A stretch of 64,000 bases of DNA from SZUA-36 sp963774415 (GTDB lineage: Bacteria; Pseudomonadota; Gammaproteobacteria; Xanthomonadales; SZUA-36): assembly GCA_963774415.1 (NCBI GenBank), contig CAVZEU010000007.1:124001-188000 (forward strand), in the 5' to 3' direction. The notes beneath the pieces are model-generated. The model ran no database searches, had not been told where the DNA came from, and was given only the letters and a program-made list of their open reading frames with translations. A program made the position numbers and the translations under genes. Below, one piece after another: positions 8,594-16,608 of this stretch (position 1 is the stretch's first letter; every line of letters starts with the position of its first letter).

Positions 8594-9217
8594 ATGACCA
8601 CTCAGACGCGCGCTCCCGACATCATCCTGTACGAAATCAGCCATACCCGTTCCGCCCGCTGCCGCTGGGCGCTCGACGAACTCGGTCTCGATTACCGGTC
8701 CGTTTCGCGGCCGGACCTGATCCACAGCGAAGAACTCACGCGCGTGCACCCACTGGGTAAACTGCCGGCGGCGGTCATCGACGGCCGCCCGCTGTTCGAA
8801 TCGGCCGCGATCTGTACCTACCTCGCCGACCTGGCGCCGGACAAGGGCCTGCTGTGCCCGTCGGGCACCTATGAGCGTGCCGTGCACGACCAGTGGGTCT
8901 GCTTCTGCCTGACCGAAATGGAAGCCTACCTGTGGAGCACCGCACGCAACACCATGAGCAGGATTCTGCCCGAGGAGGAACAGGTGCGGGAAATCGTGCC
9001 GCAGAACGACGAGATGTTCGCCAGGGCGGCCGCGGTGCCGGAAAACCTGCTCGGCGACGCCGATTACCTGGTCGGCGGGAAGTTCTCGATGACCGACATC
9101 ATCGTCGGTTTCACGGTCAACTGGGCCGCGATCACGGGGCGGCTCGAGGGATTCCCGAACCTGCAGGCCTACCTGGCCCGGTTGCGCGCACGGCCCCACT
9201 GCCCGCTGAGCGGCTGA
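8594..9217 (+). CDS. Glutathione S-transferase family protein
   Basis: A 207-residue GST-fold protein. The thioredoxin-like N-terminal domain has ILYEISHTRSARCRWALDEL (glutathione-contact helix), LGKLPAAVIDG with the cis-proline, and LFESAAICTYLAD (the E-S motif binding the gamma-glutamyl end). An all-helical C-terminal domain ends GFPNLQAYLARLRARP. Likely a cytosolic conjugating or stress enzyme; the substrate is unknown. ATG 8594 is used because the upstream frame extends into repeat sequence. It diverges from liuR, so sharing the 8335 operator region is possible but not shown. Confidence 0.85.
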   Translation: MTTQTRAPDIILYEISHTRSARCRWALDELGLDYRSVSRPDLIHSEELTRVHPLGKLPAAVIDGRPLFESAAICTYLADLAPDKGLLCPSGTYERAVHDQWVCFCLTEMEAYLWSTARNTMSRILPEEEQVREIVPQNDEMFARAAAVPENLLGDADYLVGGKFSMTDIIVGFTVNWAAITGRLEGFPNLQAYLARLRARPHCPLSG

Positions 9218-9289
9218 CCCCAACTCTGGCACTTTTCACCTGGCCGAATTAAACTGGACGGCTGATTCTCACTGCCCGGAAGCGTCACA

Positions 9290-12200
9290 TTGAAAACCCT
9301 CAAGCTCGTTCCCGCGGCCACCCTGCTGGCCGTACTCTTGTGTGCCTGCAACGGCCAAGCGGCGGCCGCCGTCCGGACCGCCGCCAATCCCGCCCTGCCC
9401 GCCGGGGTCAAGCTCATCGAGGCATTCAAGGGCAGCGACGACGGAATTGCCATAGCGTACAGCAAGTACGAGCTGGCCAACGGCCTCACGGTGATCCTGC
9501 ACGAGGACCATTCCGACCCGCTGGTGCACGTCGATGTCACCTACCACGTCGGTTCGGACCGTGAGCAGGTCGGGCGCTCCGGCTTCGCCCACTTTTTCGA
9601 GCACATGATGTTCCAGGGCTCCGCCCACGTCGCCGATGAGGAGCATCTGAAACTGGTGTCCAACGCCGGCGGGGTGCTCAACGGCTCGACCAACTCGGAC
9701 CGCACCAATTACTGGGAATCGCTGCCGGCCAACCAGCTCGAGACGGCGCTGTGGCTGGAAGCGGACCGCATGGGCTTTTTGCTCGACGCCGTCACGCAGA
9801 AGAAATTCGAAGTGCAGCGTGAAACGGTCAAGAACGAGCGCGGCCAGCGGGTCGACAACCGTCCCTACGGGCGCGCGCTGGAAACCCTGAGCACGGCGCT
9901 GTACCCGCAAAACCACCCGTACTACTGGCCGGTGATCGGCTGGATCGAAGACCTCAACCGCGCCAACGTCGCCGACCTGAAGCGCTTTTTCCTGCGCTGG
10001 TACGGCCCCAACAATGCAGCTCTGACGATCGGCGGCGACATCGACCCGGCGCAGACGCTGGCCATGGTCAACAAGTACTTCGGCCCGATCCCGCGCGGCC
10101 CGGAGGTCACGAACCTGCCGAAGCAGCCGGGGCAACTCGAGGCCGACCGCTACGTCACGCTGGAGGACAACATCCATTTGCCGGCGCTGGCCTTCATCAT
10201 GCCGACCGTGTATCACGCCCACCCGGACGAGGCGCCGCTGGACGCCGCGGCCAAGATCCTGGGCCAGGGCAAGGCCTCCCTGCTCTACCAGCGGCTGGTG
10301 CAGACCGGCCGCGCGGTCCAGGCCAATGTCTCCCACCGCTGCCGCGAACTGGCCTGCGAGATGATGTTCATCGTCATCCAGAACCCGGCTTCGGGTGAAA
10401 CCCTGAAACAGATGGAAGCTGCCGTGCGCGCAACCATCGACGAGTTCGCCAGCCGCGAGGTCAGCGCCGACGACCTGCGCAAATTCAAGGCGCAGTACGA
10501 GTCACAGCGTGTCTTCGGGCTCGAAAGCGTTGCCGGCAAGGTCTCGACGCTGGCCGCGTTCCAGACCTTCGACGGCACCCCGGCCGGCATCGAGAAGGAA
10601 ATCAAGCGCTACCTCGGTGTCACCCCCGCGGACGTCAGGCGGGTATTCAACCAGTACATTGCCGGCAAGCCGGCCGTGGTGCTGAGCATCGTGCCGCAGG
10701 GCAAAACCGGGCTGGCCGCTGCGCCGCAGAATTTCGAGGCCGCCAAACGCGACATTCCCGAGCACTTTGCCGACGAAGGCAAACCGCTGCCGCTGCGGCC
10801 GGTGAAGGATGATTTCGACCGCAGCCAGAAGCCGGAACCAGGACCCAACCCGAACGTCGTGCTGCCGCCGATCCAGGACTTCGCCCTGAGCAACGGCGTG
10901 CGCGTGCTGGCGGTGTCCAACCTGGAGACCCCGACGGTGACGGTACGCGCGGTCTTTGACGTGGGAGAGCGCGACGAACCCCCCGGCAAAGCCGGCCTGA
11001 CGGCCCTGACCGCCGCCCTGATGGGTGAAGCGACGAAACAACACAGCGCCGCCGAGTTCTCCGAGGCGCTGGAGCGCATCGGCGCCAGCATCAGCGTCAG
11101 CCCGGGCCGCTACCAGACCGCCGTGACCGTGCGCAGCCTGAACAAGCAACTCGACCAGGCCATGGCCCTGGTGCTCGAGCGCATCCTCGAACCGGCCTTC
11201 AGCAAGGACGACTTCGACCGCGTCAAGCACCAGACCATCGAAGGCCTGATGGCCGCGCGCAAGACGCCCGAAGGGCTCGCCGGCCGGGCCCTGGGCGCGG
11301 TTCTGTACGGTCCCGCGCACCCGCTGTCCTACCCGTTGGACGGCATTCCATCGACGGTAAAAAGCCTGACGCTGAGTGACGTCAAGGCCTATTACGCGGC
11401 CCACGTACCACAACACCTGAGCGGCATCCTGGTCAGCACCGGTTTGCCGCAGGACCGGGTCGTTGCCGCCCTCGGCGGATTGGCCGACTTCAAGGTCACC
11501 AAAGCCCTGCACCAGCCGCTGGAGCCGATGCCCGAGATCAAGGGCCGGAGGATATTCCTCGTCGACAAGGAAGGCGCGGCCCAGTCCAGCCTGCGTATCG
11601 CACAGCCGTCGATCCCCTTTGACGCGCTCGGCGATTTCTACCGTGCCGGCCTCGCCAACTTCACGCTCGGCGGCACCTTCAACAGCCGCATCAACCTGAA
11701 CCTGCGCGAGGACAAGGGTTACACTTACGGTGCTTTCAGCCGCTTCAGCGGCGACGAGCTGTTCGGCAGTTTCGGTTTTTCCGCCGAGGTCAAAAAGGAC
11801 GCGACCGCCGCCTCGGTCGGCGAAGTCCTGCAGGAACTGAAGGGCTACGCCGCGAACGGCATGAGCGAGGAAGAGTATGACTATATGCGCTCCGCCATCG
11901 GCCAGCGCGACGCGCTGCGCTACGAGACACCGAACCGTAAACTCGACCTGCTCGGCAACATCCTGCGTTACGACCTGCCACTGGACTACCGTACGCGGCA
12001 GATCGGCATCCTCAGGGAAACCGACCGCGAAACCCTGAACAAGCTGGTCGCGCAAGCTGATCCGGCCGGCCGACATGGACATCGTCGTCGTCGGCGACGA
12101 GGCCGCCATCCGGCCCCAGCTCGAGGCGCTCAAGACACCCATCCTGGAACTGGACGCGGACGGTTTGGAAATACCCGGCAAGTAGTTCGACGTACCAGTG

Positions 12201-12307
12201 ATCCCGAGGCCGTGGTTATTCGAAGAGTTTTTTCGACCCGCTGGCGAAAAATGGCGCCATCTCTGGGGCACCAACGGTTATGCCATCGACATGACCGCGG
12301 AATTTAG
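9290..12307 (+). CDS. M16-family zinc metallopeptidase, C-terminus frameshifted
   Basis: Secreted or lipid-anchored pitrilysin-like protease with two M16 halves. A TTG start gives MKTLKLVPAATLLAVLLCACNG, a signal peptide with a possible lipobox Cys. The inverted zinc motif HFFEH (GFAHFFEHMMFQ) is in the N-terminal half; the second half (from about residue 530) lacks it, as usual for the inactive repeat. After LNKLVAQ (about 12053) the frame changes: the frame with codons at 12054, 12057 and so on encodes KLIRPADMDIVVVGDEAA through to ELDADGLEIPGK and a stop at 12183-12185. That is the expected family ending. The present frame instead runs an Arg-rich tail to 12307. One extra base near 12053-12055 explains this. 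Confidence 0.88.
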   Translation: MKTLKLVPAATLLAVLLCACNGQAAAAVRTAANPALPAGVKLIEAFKGSDDGIAIAYSKYELANGLTVILHEDHSDPLVHVDVTYHVGSDREQVGRSGFAHFFEHMMFQGSAHVADEEHLKLVSNAGGVLNGSTNSDRTNYWESLPANQLETALWLEADRMGFLLDAVTQKKFEVQRETVKNERGQRVDNRPYGRALETLSTALYPQNHPYYWPVIGWIEDLNRANVADLKRFFLRWYGPNNAALTIGGDIDPAQTLAMVNKYFGPIPRGPEVTNLPKQPGQLEADRYVTLEDNIHLPALAFIMPTVYHAHPDEAPLDAAAKILGQGKASLLYQRLVQTGRAVQANVSHRCRELACEMMFIVIQNPASGETLKQMEAAVRATIDEFASREVSADDLRKFKAQYESQRVFGLESVAGKVSTLAAFQTFDGTPAGIEKEIKRYLGVTPADVRRVFNQYIAGKPAVVLSIVPQGKTGLAAAPQNFEAAKRDIPEHFADEGKPLPLRPVKDDFDRSQKPEPGPNPNVVLPPIQDFALSNGVRVLAVSNLETPTVTVRAVFDVGERDEPPGKAGLTALTAALMGEATKQHSAAEFSEALERIGASISVSPGRYQTAVTVRSLNKQLDQAMALVLERILEPAFSKDDFDRVKHQTIEGLMAARKTPEGLAGRALGAVLYGPAHPLSYPLDGIPSTVKSLTLSDVKAYYAAHVPQHLSGILVSTGLPQDRVVAALGGLADFKVTKALHQPLEPMPEIKGRRIFLVDKEGAAQSSLRIAQPSIPFDALGDFYRAGLANFTLGGTFNSRINLNLREDKGYTYGAFSRFSGDELFGSFGFSAEVKKDATAASVGEVLQELKGYAANGMSEEEYDYMRSAIGQRDALRYETPNRKLDLLGNILRYDLPLDYRTRQIGILRETDRETLNKLVAQADPAGRHGHRRRRRRGRHPAPARGAQDTHPGTGRGRFGNTRQVVRRTSDPEAVVIRRVFSTRWRKMAPSLGHQRLCHRHDRGI

Positions 12308-12360
12308 GCAAGACAGAAGTGAACGCAGTCCAGGCTTGATCGACAGAGGAGGACGTGCCG

Positions 12361-12687
12361 ATGATACTGATTCAATTTGACTTTTCTTACCACGGCCCAT
12401 TCGGCGAGGAAATGACCGATGCGATGGATGGACTGGCCCGGTCCATCGCGGATGAACCGGGTCTTATCTGGAAAATCTGGACGGAAAACGAGGCTGCGAA
12501 ACAGGCCGGCGGCATTTATCTTTTCGCGGACGAAGAATCCGCCCGGGCTTATGTTTCCAAACACACGGCACGGCTGGAGTCCTTCGGCATCACTGACCCG
12601 AACGTCAAACTGTTCGACGTCAATGACGCCCTGACCGGAATCACGAGGGGGCCGCTGCCGGCTGCCCCGGATACCAGATCAGGATAG
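12361..12687 (+). CDS. ydhR: YdhR-like putative monooxygenase
   Basis: A 108-residue ferredoxin-like alpha/beta barrel protein of the YdhR family. It closely follows the E. coli YdhR pattern: QFDFSYHGPFG, EPGLIWKIWTENE, AGGIYLFADEESARAYVSKHTARL and KLFDVND. The family is a small dimer suspected to oxidise aromatic compounds; the reaction is unproven. ATG 12361 has AGGAGG at 12347-12352 eight nt upstream. The GTG at 12355 is too close to that site. Confidence 0.85.
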   Translation: MILIQFDFSYHGPFGEEMTDAMDGLARSIADEPGLIWKIWTENEAAKQAGGIYLFADEESARAYVSKHTARLESFGITDPNVKLFDVNDALTGITRGPLPAAPDTRSG

Positions 12688-12773
12688 TACATCGCCGGAG
12701 ATGTCAGTCCGCGGCAAAGCGAAGTAGGGCGGGCGGGGCCAGGCCCTTTTCCACGCCCCTTCGCTTACTCGAA

Positions 12774-12890
12774 TCAGGGCCTCAGCACCCAGTAGTCGTT
12801 TTGCATGTCGTGCGGCAATCGATGCACTTCGACCTGGCCGAACCCGCCCGCTCGAAATACTCCCGCGCCTTGTTCGCCGGAATGTCTGGT
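12774..12890 (-). pseudogene. Decayed 3' fragment of a SAM-dependent methyltransferase
   Basis: On the minus strand one frame reads DIPANKAREYFERAG. After a single missing base the next frame reads GQVEVHRLPHDMQNDYWVLRP and a stop (12774-12776). Joined, the pieces look like the C-terminal strand-helix end of class I methyltransferases (gF..V.V..LP.D..NdYyV..). The rest of the gene is missing, so this is a broken relic. Confidence 0.4.
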
Positions 12891-12911
12891 CTTTTCTCTG
12901 CCCGGAACGCG

Positions 12912-12937
12912 TTATCCACTGGGGTTTTTGGTATAAT
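12912..12937 (+). promoter_or_regulatory. Extended -10 promoter upstream of the liu operon
   Basis: TGGTATAAT at 12929-12937 is an extended -10 with a perfect TATAAT. The -35 (around TTATCC, 12912-12917) is poor, as is usual with a TGn extension. Transcription would start near 12944. Confidence 0.5.
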
Positions 12938-13109
12938 AGACGGCTGATTCCATAAGCCTGGCGGCGTAGTTCCCGCGGCACCAGCCTGCGGCGGTCAATG
13001 GCGCCCGATCAGTGTTGAACGAGCGCACTGCAGGCCACCCCGGTGGGGCCCGGCGGAGCCGCCACGAGCACCCCGGCGCCGGCCATGACCGCTCCAAGGA
13101 GGAGCTCAA

Positions 13110-14216
13110 ATGGAACTTTTCGAACAGATCGAACAGACCGAACACGAGCAGATTATTTTCTGCAATAACAACGCGGCGGGTCTGAAAGCCATCATCGCCA
13201 TCCACAACACCGTTCTCGGGCCCGCACTCGGCGGCCTGCGCATGTGGCCCTACGGCTCTGAGCAGGAAGCGCTCGACGACGTGCTGCGCCTGTCGCGCGG
13301 AATGACCTACAAGGCGGCGGTGTCGGGTCTGAACCTCGGCGGCGGCAAGTCGGTCATCATCGGCGACCCGCGCAAGGACAAGTCCGAAGCGCTGTTCCGC
13401 GCCTTCGGCCGTTTCATCGACAGTTTAAATGGCCGCTACATCACCGCCGAGGACGTCGGCATCGACGTCAACGACATGGAATTCCTGTTCCAGGAGACCA
13501 ACAACGTCGTCGGTGTGCACCAGGTGCACGGCGGCTCCGGCGACCCGTCACCGTACACCGCCATCGGCACGCTGCAGGGCATCAAAGCCGCACTGCAGAA
13601 GAAATTCGGCGACCAGGAGGTCGGCAAGTACAGTTTCGCCGTGCAGGGCGCGGGCCACGTCGGCTACAACCTGATCCGGCTGTTGCGCGACGAGGGCTGC
13701 AAGGTGTTCGTCACCGATTTTAACGAGGAGTCGGTCGCCGGGGCCGTGGAACTGGGCGCCGAAGCGGTAGGCCTGGACGAAATCTACGACCTCGACTGCG
13801 ATGTCTTCAGCCCGTGTGCGCTCGGTGCGGTAATCAACGAGGACACGATCCCGCGTTTCAAGTTCAAGGTGATCGCCGGCGCCGCCAACAACCAGCTCGC
13901 CAACGACGAGGCCGGCGAAGAACTGGATGCCCGCGGCATCCTCTACGCACCGGATTATGCCGTCAACGCCGGCGGCCTGATGAACGTATCGATCGAGTTC
14001 GAAGGCTGGAACAGGGAACGCGCGCTGCGCATGACCCGCACGATCTACTACAACCTGAGCAAGATATTCAGCATCGCCGAGCGTGACAGCATCGCCAGCT
14101 ACAAAGCCGCCGACCGGATGGCCGAGGAGCGCATCGAGATCATCGGCAAGCTGAAGCTGCCGCACATGGGCAAACCGCACCGCTTCCCCGGGCGCGAACG
14201 CCACGGGCACGCGTGA
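13110..14216 (+). CDS. Leucine (branched-chain amino acid) dehydrogenase
   Basis: NAD-dependent oxidative deaminase turning leucine, valine or isoleucine into the 2-oxo acid. It is the entry step of the catabolic operon that starts here. LGPALGGLRMW and SGLNLGGGKSVIIGDP contain the substrate-binding and catalytic lysines (Lys68, Lys80, as in characterised LeuDH). The Rossmann motif VQGAGHVGYNLIRLL and AGAANNQLA bind NAD. The length of 368 residues is normal. A GGAGG-type ribosome site lies upstream, and the stop overlaps the next gene by four bases (GTGA), showing translational coupling. Confidence 0.9.
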   Translation: MELFEQIEQTEHEQIIFCNNNAAGLKAIIAIHNTVLGPALGGLRMWPYGSEQEALDDVLRLSRGMTYKAAVSGLNLGGGKSVIIGDPRKDKSEALFRAFGRFIDSLNGRYITAEDVGIDVNDMEFLFQETNNVVGVHQVHGGSGDPSPYTAIGTLQGIKAALQKKFGDQEVGKYSFAVQGAGHVGYNLIRLLRDEGCKVFVTDFNEESVAGAVELGAEAVGLDEIYDLDCDVFSPCALGAVINEDTIPRFKFKVIAGAANNQLANDEAGEELDARGILYAPDYAVNAGGLMNVSIEFEGWNRERALRMTRTIYYNLSKIFSIAERDSIASYKAADRMAEERIEIIGKLKLPHMGKPHRFPGRERHGHA

Positions 14217-15373
14217 GCGCCATGGTACAAATGCCGCTGGGTGAGGAGCTGGAGCTTCTGCGCGATAACGTGCGGCGCTTCGCCGACAAGGAAATCGCGC
14301 CGCGCGCGGCCGAAATCGACGCCACCAACACGTTCCCGCAGGACCTGTGGCCCAAGCTCGGCGAGCTGGGCCTGCTCGGCATGACGATACCGGAGGAATT
14401 CGGCGGCTCCGGCCTCGGCTACCTGGCGCACGTCGTGGCCATGGAGGAAATCTCCCGCGCCTCGGGCTCTGTCGGCCTCTCTTACGGCGCCCATAGCAAC
14501 CTGTGCATGGACAACCTCAACAAGAACGGCAGCGACGAGCAACGCCGCAAATACCTGCCGCGCCTGTGCAGCGGCGAATGGGTCGGCGCGCTGGCGATGT
14601 CCGAAGCCGGCGCCGGTTCCGACGTGGTCGGCTCGATGGCCTGCCAGGCCGTGCCGGACGGCGACCACTGGGTTGCCAACGGCACCAAGATGTGGATCAC
14701 GAACGGCCCCGAAGCGGACGTCCTGGTCGTCTACATGCGCACCGCGTCGAAAGAGAACGGCTCGGCGAGGATGACCGGTTTCCTCATCGAGAAGGGCATG
14801 CCCGGTTTTTCCACCGCGCAAAAACTCGACAAGCTCGGCATGCGCGGCTCCAACACCTGCGAACTGGTGTTCGAGAACTGCCGCATCCCCGCGGACAACG
14901 TGCTCGGCGAAGTCAACCACGGCGTGCGCCTGCTGATGAGCGGTCTCAACACCGAGCGGCTGGTGCTCTCAGGGGGGCCGCTGGGCCTGATGCAGGCCAG
15001 CCTCGAGCTGGTTATTCCGTACCTGCGCGAGCGCAAGCAGTTCGCGCGGCCGATCGGTTCGTTCGGTATCATGCAGGCCAAGCTGGCCGACATGTACGCG
15101 GCCCTGCAGTCTTCGCGTGCTTACGTATACCGCGTTGGCCAGGAATTCGACGCCGGCCGCAGTTCGCGCACCGACGCGGCCGCCTGCCTTTTGCACGCCT
15201 CTCGCAGCGCCGTCGCGGTCGCGTTGGAGGCGATCCAGTCGCTCGGCGGCAACGGCTACATCAACGAATACGCGACCGGCCGAATCCTGCGGGACGCCAA
15301 GTTGTACGAAATCGGTGCAGGCACCAATGAAATACGTAAAATGCTGATTGGGCGGGAACTGATGTCCGCGTAG
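14213..15373 (+). CDS. liuA: Isovaleryl-CoA dehydrogenase
   Basis: FAD acyl-CoA dehydrogenase oxidising isovaleryl-CoA to 3-methylcrotonyl-CoA. Seen in order: the helical N-terminal domain, LAMSEAGAGSDV and MWITNGPEADV (FAD/beta domain), and SGLNTERLVLSGGPLG with Glu248. Isovaleryl-CoA dehydrogenases place the catalytic base at that position, rather than near residue 370 as in most ACADs. IQSLGGNGYINEY closes the FAD site. It starts at GTG 14213 overlapping the LeuDH stop; ATG 14222 is an alternative. Confidence 0.92.
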   Translation: MSAMVQMPLGEELELLRDNVRRFADKEIAPRAAEIDATNTFPQDLWPKLGELGLLGMTIPEEFGGSGLGYLAHVVAMEEISRASGSVGLSYGAHSNLCMDNLNKNGSDEQRRKYLPRLCSGEWVGALAMSEAGAGSDVVGSMACQAVPDGDHWVANGTKMWITNGPEADVLVVYMRTASKENGSARMTGFLIEKGMPGFSTAQKLDKLGMRGSNTCELVFENCRIPADNVLGEVNHGVRLLMSGLNTERLVLSGGPLGLMQASLELVIPYLRERKQFARPIGSFGIMQAKLADMYAALQSSRAYVYRVGQEFDAGRSSRTDAAACLLHASRSAVAVALEAIQSLGGNGYINEYATGRILRDAKLYEIGAGTNEIRKMLIGRELMSA

Positions 15374-15425
15374 CCCGCAGGCGGGTTAGCCGGCAAAGAA
15401 TTTTTACTACTATCGGAGTTTTGAC

Positions 15426-16604
15426 ATGAACAATAAAGTCGTCATCGTCGGTGCCAGGCGCACCCCTATCGGATCGTTCCAGGGTCAGTTTGCCAAAACG
15501 CCCGCCGACGAGCTCGGTGCCGTCGCCATCCGCGGCGCCATCGAACAGGCAAGTCTGGACCCGGCCCTCATCGACGATGTGTTGATGGGCTGCGTGCTGC
15601 CGGCCGGTGTCGGCCAGGCGCCCGCCCGCATCGCCATGCGCAAGGCCGGCATCCCGACTTCGGCCGGTGCGGTGACGGTGAACAAGGCCTGTGGCTCGGC
15701 CATGAAAGCCATGCAGATCGCGCACGACCAGATACTCGCGGGTTCATCGGAAATCGTGGTCGCCGGCGGCATGGAAAACATGACGCTGTCGCCCTACCTG
15801 TTGGCGCGGGCCCGCAGCGGCTATCGCATGGGTCACGGCAAGGTGCTGGACCACATGTTCGTCGACGGCCTGGAGAACCCCGACGACCACCAGCCGATGG
15901 GTGTCTTCGGCGAGCGCTGCGCAGCCAAGTACCATTTCTCCCGCGCCGAACAGGACGACTTCGCCGTGGCCTCGATCGAGCGCGCCATGCGCGCCATGGG
16001 CGGCGAGTTCAAGCACGAGATCACGCCGGTCACGGTCAAGACCCGCCGCGGCGAGGTGGAAGTCAGCGAGGACGAGGAGCCGCCGCGCTGTAATATCGAA
16101 AAGATTCCGAACCTGCGCCCGGTCTTCGCCAAGAACGGCACCGTGACCGCGGCGAGTTCGTCGAAGATCTCCGACGGCGCCGCGGCGACCGTGCTGATGA
16201 CCGCCGACAAGGCCAGTGAACTCGATATCGAGCCGTTGGCGACCATCGTCGCCCACTCCACTTTTTCGCAGGATCCGGAATGGTTCACCACCGCGCCGGT
16301 CGGCGCGATCTCCAGGGTGCTGGAAAAAGCCGGCTGGAGCATCGGCGACGTCGACCTGTTCGAGGTCAACGAGGCGTTTGCGGCGGTCACGATGGCCGCC
16401 ATGCGCGAACACGAAATCGACCACGCCAAGATGAACGTCAATGGCGGCGCCTGCGCGCTCGGCCACCCGATCGGCGCCTCCGGTGCACGCATCGTGGTGA
16501 CGCTGATCAACGCGCTGGCCCAGCGCGGCCTGAAAAAGGGCGTGGCCGCGCTGTGCATCGGCGGAGGTGAAGCCACCGCGCTGGCAATCGAACTGCCGGC
16601 CTGA
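15426..16604 (+). CDS. Acetyl-CoA C-acyltransferase (thiolase)
   Basis: Thiolase splitting or forming 3-ketoacyl-CoA. The nucleophile is Cys89 in VNKACGSAMKAM; NVNGGACALGHPIGASGAR carries the catalytic His; ALCIGGGEATALA carries the second Cys. At 392 residues it is a biosynthetic/degradative thiolase of the AtoB type. Its place between liuA and liuB suggests cleavage of acetoacetyl-CoA (leucine end-product) or 2-methylacetoacetyl-CoA (isoleucine), the latter fitting the SDR at the operon end. Confidence 0.9.
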   Translation: MNNKVVIVGARRTPIGSFQGQFAKTPADELGAVAIRGAIEQASLDPALIDDVLMGCVLPAGVGQAPARIAMRKAGIPTSAGAVTVNKACGSAMKAMQIAHDQILAGSSEIVVAGGMENMTLSPYLLARARSGYRMGHGKVLDHMFVDGLENPDDHQPMGVFGERCAAKYHFSRAEQDDFAVASIERAMRAMGGEFKHEITPVTVKTRRGEVEVSEDEEPPRCNIEKIPNLRPVFAKNGTVTAASSSKISDGAAATVLMTADKASELDIEPLATIVAHSTFSQDPEWFTTAPVGAISRVLEKAGWSIGDVDLFEVNEAFAAVTMAAMREHEIDHAKMNVNGGACALGHPIGASGARIVVTLINALAQRGLKKGVAALCIGGGEATALAIELPA

Positions 16605-16608
16605 GACG

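Larger units (their letters stand above)
12688..13109. other. Intergenic region with methyltransferase relic and promoter
   Basis: About 420 bases between ydhR and the leucine dehydrogenase gene. It holds a decayed minus-strand coding remnant (12774-12890) and an extended -10 promoter (12929-12937), followed by a 5' leader of about 165 bases. No LiuR-type ACGT palindrome was seen here. Confidence 0.5.

Noticed and set aside
10502..12274. 590-codon minus-strand frame opposite the M16 peptidase
   Set aside because: Composition typical of an antisense frame; no motif; the plus strand encodes a clear M16 peptidase.
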